Assembly (NCBI GenBank): GCA_003695555.1
Contig: RFIU01000266.1
Span: 1 to 11,686 of the forward strand
Direction of reading: 5' to 3'
DNA length: 11,686 bases
From: Alphaproteobacteria bacterium
GTDB taxonomy: Bacteria; Pseudomonadota; Alphaproteobacteria; Sphingomonadales; Rhodothalassiaceae
Each line of letters begins with the position of its first letter. Within the stretch, counting starts at the first letter, position 1. The translations under genes were made by a program, and so were the position numbers. The notes under the pieces are model-generated. The model was given only the letters and a program-made list of their open reading frames with translations. It did not search any database and was not told the origin of the DNA. Below, piece after piece: positions 7,526 through 11,686 of this stretch.

Positions 7526-7552
7526 TTAATATTCCTGTGCTAAAAAGGACAA
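7526..7552. promoter_or_regulatory. AT-rich divergent promoter patch between cobB and candidate small RNA
   Basis: This is the only AT-rich patch nearby (TTAATATT at 7526-7533, TGCTAAAAA at 7538-7546). For the - strand, TTGTCC (complement of 7547-7552) and TATTAA (complement of 7526-7531) are 15 bases apart, a weak but possible promoter for cobB. For the + strand, TTGCGC (7503-7508) with TAATAT (7527-7532) at 18 bases, or an extended -10 like TGCTAAAAA, could drive the candidate RNA. All matches are partial; this rests on inspection only. Confidence 0.25.
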
Positions 7553-7679
7553 CAGCAAGGCAGGCAGGATTTCCTGCAAGTCCGGGCACTGGACGGATGA
7601 TGAAGATCTTCCCGCTTGCATGCGTGTTTCCTCCCTGAACTTGGGCGTGAAAGGGTGCACCTTCCACGCCCCTTTTTTT
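7540..7679 (+). ncRNA. Candidate small regulatory RNA ending in a Rho-independent terminator
   Basis: The segment has no supported protein gene, lies between cobB and lptD (both - strand), and ends in a strong + strand terminator. Before the terminator I see a hairpin GCAGG/CCTGC (7564-7568 with 7573-7577, 4-base loop), a second GTCC/GGAC (7580-7583 with 7591-7594), and an alternative long-range pairing GCAAG..CGGG with CCCG..CTTGC (7576-7586 with 7611-7619). TTTCCTCCC (7627-7635), complementary to a Shine-Dalgarno sequence, lies in an apparently single-stranded stretch just before the terminator, as in many target-binding small RNAs. A 13-codon open frame (7597-7638) lies inside but has a poor ribosome binding site. 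The 5' end is a guess. It matches no RNA family I can recognise (not SRP RNA, 6S or tmRNA as far as I can see). It would be antisense to the lptD 3' untranslated region. Confidence 0.42.
7643..7679 (+). terminator. Rho-independent terminator on the + strand
   Basis: GGGCGTG (7643-7649) pairs with CACGCCC (7665-7671) and AAGG (7651-7654) with CCTT (7660-7663). There is a single A/C mismatch and a 5-base loop, followed by C and seven T (7673-7679). This is a canonical intrinsic terminator oriented to the right. On the - strand the same hairpin has no T-run, so it is not an obvious terminator for lptD. Confidence 0.88.
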
Positions 7680-7740
7680 GCACGCGCGATCTGGTCCGTT
7701 CAGTCAATCCGTTAAGCACTGCAGGGTCAAGCCAAAGGGT

Positions 7741-7763
7741 GCGATGGCCCAATTTCGCATCGC
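7741..7763 (-). other. Hairpin directly after the lptD stop codon
   Basis: GCGATG (7741-7746) and CATCGC (7758-7763) form a 6-bp stem with an 11-base loop immediately beyond the lptD stop. It could protect or shape the lptD mRNA 3' end. No T-run follows on the - strand. Confidence 0.25.
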
Positions 7764-9956
7764 CTAGCCGCCGAGATTGCGCAGGCGGATCCGAAAGATG
7801 AAAGATGTACCCGGCTTGATGTCGCGGTCGAAGGTGCGGCGCTTGCGGACCGTCAGGCCGAGTTCGAGGCAGTCGGCCGAATAGAGCACGCCGGCTTCGT
7901 ATTCGATCGGCTGGTCGCTCGTCAGATTTTCGATCAGGCCGCCGGTCAGCCGCAACCGTCGCGACAGACGAACGTCGCCTTCGAAACGCAGTTCTTCCCG
8001 ATTGGTGCGATCAGGGGTCACGAGATCCCGACGGATCCGGAAATAGCCGCCGGCAAGCGACAGACGGGCAAGACGCAAAATCGCCTGAACCTCGTGACGG
8101 CGCGGGCTCATGGTATGGCCGTCGAATTGCCCGTCATAGACAAGATCGACGGCACCAGGCAGATCGACAAGCAGACGCGAGACGACGTCGGAGCGTCGCC
8201 GGGCGATGCCGGTTCCGTCCGCAAACTGGCCTACCAGACGCGAGAGCCGTCGGGATTGCCCCGCGCTTGCCTCGATTCGGAAGAGCCCGGGGTCGAACAG
8301 ATAACGCAGGCCATAGACGACCCGCGGTCCGCTCTCGAAACGGTCGTAACCGGGCATCCGGTCGATCGCGAAGAGGTTGCCGATATCGAGCGCGAAGCTG
8401 CGCGAATCCTCATTGGGAATCGCCGGCTCGGGCCCGAGCGCGGGACTGGCGACGAACTGGATCATCGGTTCGACCCGCTGATAGAGCGCGCCCGTCGTGG
8501 TTGCCAGGGGCCATCGCCAGGTGGCGGCGGCAAGGGCGATGCCGCGGGTCGCGGTGCCGTTGCGGCCGGCAAAGGTGGGGTCGTCGATGCGCGAGGCGTC
8601 CTCGACCCGATAGAGGTCGCCGCGTGCCATCAGGTCGAAGTTCCAGACGAAGCCCGGTCCGGCGACCAGCCGTCGCTGCCAGTGCGCGCCTGCCGATTCG
8701 CGCTGAACATCGGCACCTGAGGTGCGAACCAGCGAGAGACTGTCGAGCGTCACCGACAGTGTCCCGCCCGCCGGCCGATGGGGGGCCTGCCATTCGGCGC
8801 TGACCCATGGCAGGACCTGCGCGGTAAGCCCAGCGACATCCTCGATTCTCAAGCCCTGATAGCCGACAAGCCGGGCGCGCACGCGCCAGTTGGCGCCCTC
8901 GCCGGACAACCGGTAGCGGCTGGCGAGCGTGTCGGCATCCGAAAAGCCGTAGAGCCGCACATAGGTGTCGTCGCTCGTCCAGTTGACATCGAAATTCGAG
9001 TCCCAACGCGCACCATGCAGGACGCGGGCGCGGGCAAAGACATGGCCGCGTGCGGCCGCCGGTCGGGTCGAGAACAGCGTCGCTCCGGGCCGTTCCGAAC
9101 GGGTGATAGAGCCCGCGACCTGCAATCGGGCGCGGGAGAATTCCTGCCGGTAGCGGGCGGCAAAGGCCGGTGTCTCACGGGTCGCGATCATCGGGGTCAA
9201 GGTCAGGTCGGCGGTGCGCGAGAGCGGAAGATAATAGGGCAACTTGACGACCAGACCGAGCTCATCGCGGCTGAAGATGTCAGGAGCAAGAAATCCGCGG
9301 GCGCGATCCACCGTCGGATCGGGGATTGACAGCCAGGGAACCCAGAACACCGGCACGCCCTTCAAGGTCAGGAAGGCGTTGCGGAAGGTGAGCCGGTGAC
9401 GCTTGCGGTCGTGGACGACGCGCACCGCCTTCAGAGCCCAAAGCGGCTTGCGTTCGGGCTCGGCATCGCAGACCGGGCAGGGCGTATAGACGGCCCGATC
9501 CAGACGGCTGTCGCCGACGCTGTCTCGCTCAACCTGTCGGGCGGCAAGGCGGGCACCGTCCTTGAGAATCAGCCGCGCCGCCTCGATCATGCCGGTCTTG
9601 AGGTCGTTTTCCAGCAAGGCCCGCTTGACGAACAGGCGATTGCCGTCCGGATCGACGATCTCGACATGCCCCTCGGCGATCACCTCGCCGCTCTCTTCGC
9701 GATAGACGACGTGATCGGCGCTCAGGCGATAGCCGCCATGGGCGAGGGTGACATGCCCGAAGGCCTCAATGAGAGAGGCGCGGGTGTCGATCTGCACGAG
9801 ATCGGCGGCAAAGTCGATCCGTTCGGCGGTCGGGCCGGAAGAGGCGGGTGCGTTCGCCGCCTCCTGCGAGCGGGCGAGGGGGAAAGGTGATGAAAACAGG
9901 GCGAACAGCAGCAGCATGCCCAGTCGGGAAAGGTGCCGGAATACGCGACGGGACAT
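7764..9956 (-). CDS. lptD: LPS-assembly outer membrane protein LptD
   Basis: LptD is the outer-membrane barrel that, with the lipoprotein LptE, inserts lipopolysaccharide into the outer leaflet. From the ATG at 9956 the protein has 730 residues. It has a signal peptide with basic start (MSRRVFRH) and a hydrophobic core, probably cut near ARS (28-30). An OstA/LptA-like beta-jellyroll follows (about 45-145, LIEAFGHVTLAHGGYRLSADH to AEGHVEIVDPDGNRLF), then YTPCPVC (157-163), the plug/barrel start FWVPWLSIPDP, and many alternating beta strands to the C-terminal IFRIRLRNLGG. Only three cysteines are in the mature chain: 160, 163 and 696. Upstream ATG 10007 would add 17 residues before the signal peptide and lacks a near ribosome binding site; 9956 has GGAAAG about 5 bases upstream. 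surA, pdxA and ksgA, frequent downstream partners, are absent here. Confidence 0.95.
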   Translation of the reverse strand: MSRRVFRHLSRLGMLLLFALFSSPFPLARSQEAANAPASSGPTAERIDFAADLVQIDTRASLIEAFGHVTLAHGGYRLSADHVVYREESGEVIAEGHVEIVDPDGNRLFVKRALLENDLKTGMIEAARLILKDGARLAARQVERDSVGDSRLDRAVYTPCPVCDAEPERKPLWALKAVRVVHDRKRHRLTFRNAFLTLKGVPVFWVPWLSIPDPTVDRARGFLAPDIFSRDELGLVVKLPYYLPLSRTADLTLTPMIATRETPAFAARYRQEFSRARLQVAGSITRSERPGATLFSTRPAAARGHVFARARVLHGARWDSNFDVNWTSDDTYVRLYGFSDADTLASRYRLSGEGANWRVRARLVGYQGLRIEDVAGLTAQVLPWVSAEWQAPHRPAGGTLSVTLDSLSLVRTSGADVQRESAGAHWQRRLVAGPGFVWNFDLMARGDLYRVEDASRIDDPTFAGRNGTATRGIALAAATWRWPLATTTGALYQRVEPMIQFVASPALGPEPAIPNEDSRSFALDIGNLFAIDRMPGYDRFESGPRVVYGLRYLFDPGLFRIEASAGQSRRLSRLVGQFADGTGIARRRSDVVSRLLVDLPGAVDLVYDGQFDGHTMSPRRHEVQAILRLARLSLAGGYFRIRRDLVTPDRTNREELRFEGDVRLSRRLRLTGGLIENLTSDQPIEYEAGVLYSADCLELGLTVRKRRTFDRDIKPGTSFIFRIRLRNLGG

Positions 9957-10046
9957 GTCGGCTTTCCGGATGCTGGAGCAGGGACAGCTTCGCCGGTGTG
10001 CCACCATGATTCTGGACCGTTTCCTTCCCGCGCCGTGCGATCGTCA

Positions 10047-10066
10047 GGCCACATCCGAGTGTGGCC
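10047..10066 (-). promoter_or_regulatory. Perfect 7-bp hairpin in the lptD leader region
   Basis: GGCCACA (10047-10053) and TGTGGCC (10060-10066) pair perfectly around a 6-base loop, 91 bases upstream of the chosen lptD start. It could be an operator or a 5' leader structure. There is no T-run on either side, so it is not an obvious terminator. Confidence 0.3.
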
Positions 10067-10231
10067 CCATTGCGCCTGTCATCAAGCCCCTAGAGCATGG
10101 TACGGACGGCGACAAGAGCAAGCGAGCGAATGTCCTTGTCACCGGTTGCGGCGGTGCCGGATCTGCCCCCCCCTTTGCAAGCGGGCGAGCGGGGGTCTAA
10201 GAAGACCATCACGCGCGGTCCTGTCCTTGTG

Positions 10232-10246
10232 AGGGTCGCTGACCCT
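10232..10246. promoter_or_regulatory. Tight 6-bp hairpin upstream of pepA
   Basis: AGGGTC (10232-10237) and GACCCT (10241-10246) flank a 3-base loop, 70 bases upstream of the pepA start. It might be a leader hairpin or an operator half-site pair; function unknown. Confidence 0.25.
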
Positions 10247-10316
10247 GAGGCGAGTGCGTCCAGCGGTAGGGCATGGCCTGCCGGCTAATCAGAAGAGTTA
10301 AAGGGGAGTGTCAGCA

Positions 10317-11686
10317 ATGAAGGTCGAATTCGTCGCGAGCGGCACCGACAGCGAGGGCGCGCTGGTCGTGCCGGTTTCTGGCGTCGATCCATTGAGCGGG
10401 CGCGCGAAGGCGCTTGACACGTCGTCCTCGGGCACCGTTTCCCGGGCGATCGGAGCGAGCAGATTCAAGGGCCGCAAAGGCGAAAAGCTGGAGATTCTGG
10501 CCCCCGATTCCCTGACGGCTGAACGCCTTCTGCTGCTTGGCGCGGCCGACAAGAAAGGGGGCGCGCACGAATTCGACCGCTTCGAGCTGATGGCCCTGGG
10601 CGCAAGGGCATCCGCCGCCCTGCTGACGAGCGGCGAGACGCTCGTCCAGATCGAGACGGCGGAAGTGAAGAGTTCTCTCGACCCGGCGCAGACCGCGGCC
10701 GAGATCGCCGCCGGTTTCCTGCTTCGCTCCTGGCGCTTCGACAAGTACCGGACGAAGGAGCCGGAAGAGAAGAAGCCTTCAGTCACCACCCTGCGAATCG
10801 CCGCTGACGATCCGAAAGCCGCGCAAGCCGCATGGACGGCGCTGCGCCCCGTTCTCGATGGCGTGCTGCTGACCCGCGAACTGACTGCTGAGGCACCCAA
10901 TGTGCTGTATCCCGAAACCTTTGCCGCCCGCATCGAGGAACTGCGTTCGCATGGGCTGGAGGTCGAAGTTCTGGACGAGGATGCGATGCGCGCACTCGGC
11001 ATGAATGCGCTGCTCGCCGTCGGGCAGGGCAGCGCGCACGAATCGCGGCTCGCCGTCATGCGCTGGAACGGCGGGGCTGATGGTGAAGCGCCGATCGCCT
11101 TCATCGGCAAGGGGGTCACCTTCGACTCCGGTGGCATCAGCCTGAAGCCGGGCGAAGGCATGGATCAGATGAAATGGGACATGGGCGGCGCCGGTATCGT
11201 CACCGGCACCATGCTTGCGCTGGCCGGACGCAAGGCGAAGCTGAATGCCGTCGGCGTCGTCGGACTGGTGGAAAATCTGCCCTCGGGCACCGCCCAGCGC
11301 CCCGGCGATGTAGTGAAGTCAATGTCCGGCCAGACCATCGAGGTGCTCAATACCGATGCCGAAGGGCGCCTGGTGCTGGCCGACGCCATCTGGTACACCC
11401 AGGATCGTTTCAAGCCGCGGTTGATGATCGATCTCGCCACCCTTACCGGTGCGATGATCATTTCGCTGGGTCATGAGTATGCCGGCTATTTCACGCCTGC
11501 CGACGAGATCGCCGGGGGACTGGACGCCGCCGGACGCGATACCGGCGACAAGGTCTGGCGGCTGCCCCTGCATGAGAACTACGACAAGCTGATCGATTCC
11601 CCGACCGCCGACGTGCAGAATATCGGGCAGGGACGCGCGGCTGGTTCGATCACGGCGGCACAGTTCCTCAAGCGCTTCACCAATGA
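10317..11686 (+). CDS. pepA: Leucyl aminopeptidase PepA (M17 family), C-terminus cut by window end
   Basis: 456 complete codons are present with no stop; typical length is about 480-500, so a few dozen residues are missing. PepA is a cytoplasmic, hexameric two-metal peptidase that removes N-terminal residues, favouring leucine. The N-terminal macro-like domain covers about 1-150, and the catalytic domain follows. The metal ligands are all present: Lys265 and Asp270 (GKGVTFDSGG), Asp288 (KWDMGGAG), Asp347 and Glu349 in the NTDAEGRL signature. Catalytic Lys277 (SLKPG) and Arg351 are also there; each is exactly 5 less than the E. coli PepA numbering. GRAAGSITAAQFLKRF lies near the cut end. The ATG at 10317 is preceded by AAGGGGAG (10301-10308) with 8-base spacing. 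E. coli PepA also binds DNA in Xer recombination; nothing here shows that role. Confidence 0.98.
   Translation, partial: MKVEFVASGTDSEGALVVPVSGVDPLSGRAKALDTSSSGTVSRAIGASRFKGRKGEKLEILAPDSLTAERLLLLGAADKKGGAHEFDRFELMALGARASAALLTSGETLVQIETAEVKSSLDPAQTAAEIAAGFLLRSWRFDKYRTKEPEEKKPSVTTLRIAADDPKAAQAAWTALRPVLDGVLLTRELTAEAPNVLYPETFAARIEELRSHGLEVEVLDEDAMRALGMNALLAVGQGSAHESRLAVMRWNGGADGEAPIAFIGKGVTFDSGGISLKPGEGMDQMKWDMGGAGIVTGTMLALAGRKAKLNAVGVVGLVENLPSGTAQRPGDVVKSMSGQTIEVLNTDAEGRLVLADAIWYTQDRFKPRLMIDLATLTGAMIISLGHEYAGYFTPADEIAGGLDAAGRDTGDKVWRLPLHENYDKLIDSPTADVQNIGQGRAAGSITAAQFLKRFTN

Larger units (their letters stand above)
9957..10316. other. 360-base intergenic region between divergent lptD and pepA
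   Basis: No coding region or RNA gene is supported here; it should hold the promoters of both genes, but I see no convincing -35/-10 pair. The closest on the + strand is TTGCAA (10175-10180) with TCTAAG (10196-10201) at a short 15-base spacing. It contains three dyads: a perfect 7-bp hairpin at 10047-10066, a C8 run with an imperfect dyad ending in G5 at 10166-10195, and a 6-bp hairpin with 3-base loop at 10232-10246. lptF and lptG, which often sit between pepA and lptD in alphaproteobacteria, are not present. Confidence 0.6.

Noticed and set aside
7680..7763. Rest of the cobB-lptD gap as a further gene or lptD terminator
   Set aside because: Only one 6-bp hairpin after the lptD stop is visible; no T-run on the - strand and no open frame with support.
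9957..10007. Upstream ATG (10007) as the lptD start
   Set aside because: It would put 17 residues with two extra cysteines before a typical signal peptide, and its nearest purine-rich stretch is too far away; ATG 9956 fits export better.
2389..10285. A 13-base sequence (CATGGCCTGCCGG) present near 2390 and near 10271
   Set aside because: One shared 13-mer is about what chance predicts in a window of this size, and the flanks do not match.
10298..11161. A 287-codon - strand frame opposite pepA
   Set aside because: Ser/Arg/Pro-rich shadow of pepA, whose active-site residues are all intact on the + strand.

Overview
The window looks like a piece of chromosome from a high-GC (roughly 60-65% by eye) Gram-negative bacterium, most likely an alphaproteobacterium. 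Supporting signs are a RodA tail with a rod-cell ending, a PutA without a DNA-binding domain, an LptD with the CxxC arrangement I associate with alphaproteobacterial LptD, and an lptD/pepA neighbourhood. I cannot place it at order or genus level. Almost everything is housekeeping or core metabolism. I see no insertion sequence, phage gene, CRISPR array, tRNA or rRNA.

Left part (1-2348, + strand): the last 40 codons of rodA (cell-wall elongation SEDS protein), then a flavin-containing monooxygenase with a strong ribosome binding site, then a small secreted DUF2147 protein. The middle-left (2455-5688, - strand) is one large gene, putA, which oxidises proline to glutamate in one bifunctional protein. 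It is convergent with the DUF2147 gene. Next come phhB (pterin-4a-carbinolamine dehydratase, - strand) and, divergent from it, a small HExxH metallopeptidase of the DUF1025/zincin family (+ strand). The peptidase converges on cobB, a sirtuin deacylase with the Tyr/Arg pair of desuccinylases.

Right part: lptD (- strand, outer-membrane LPS translocon) is divergent from pepA (+ strand, M17 leucyl aminopeptidase, cut by the window end). The lptD-pepA gap is 360 bases. It holds no gene I can support, but it has three dyads, one a perfect 7-bp hairpin in the lptD leader. The lptF/lptG pair often found beside pepA and the surA-pdxA-ksgA genes often found after lptD are not here.

The most interesting non-coding signal is at about 7540-7679, between cobB and lptD. 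A textbook Rho-independent terminator (11 bp of stem and T7) points along the + strand, but no + strand gene lies upstream of it for almost 900 bases. The stretch before it folds into short hairpins and carries an anti-Shine-Dalgarno-like CCTCCC. I interpret it as a candidate unannotated small RNA. I did not find a multi-gene novel system in this window.
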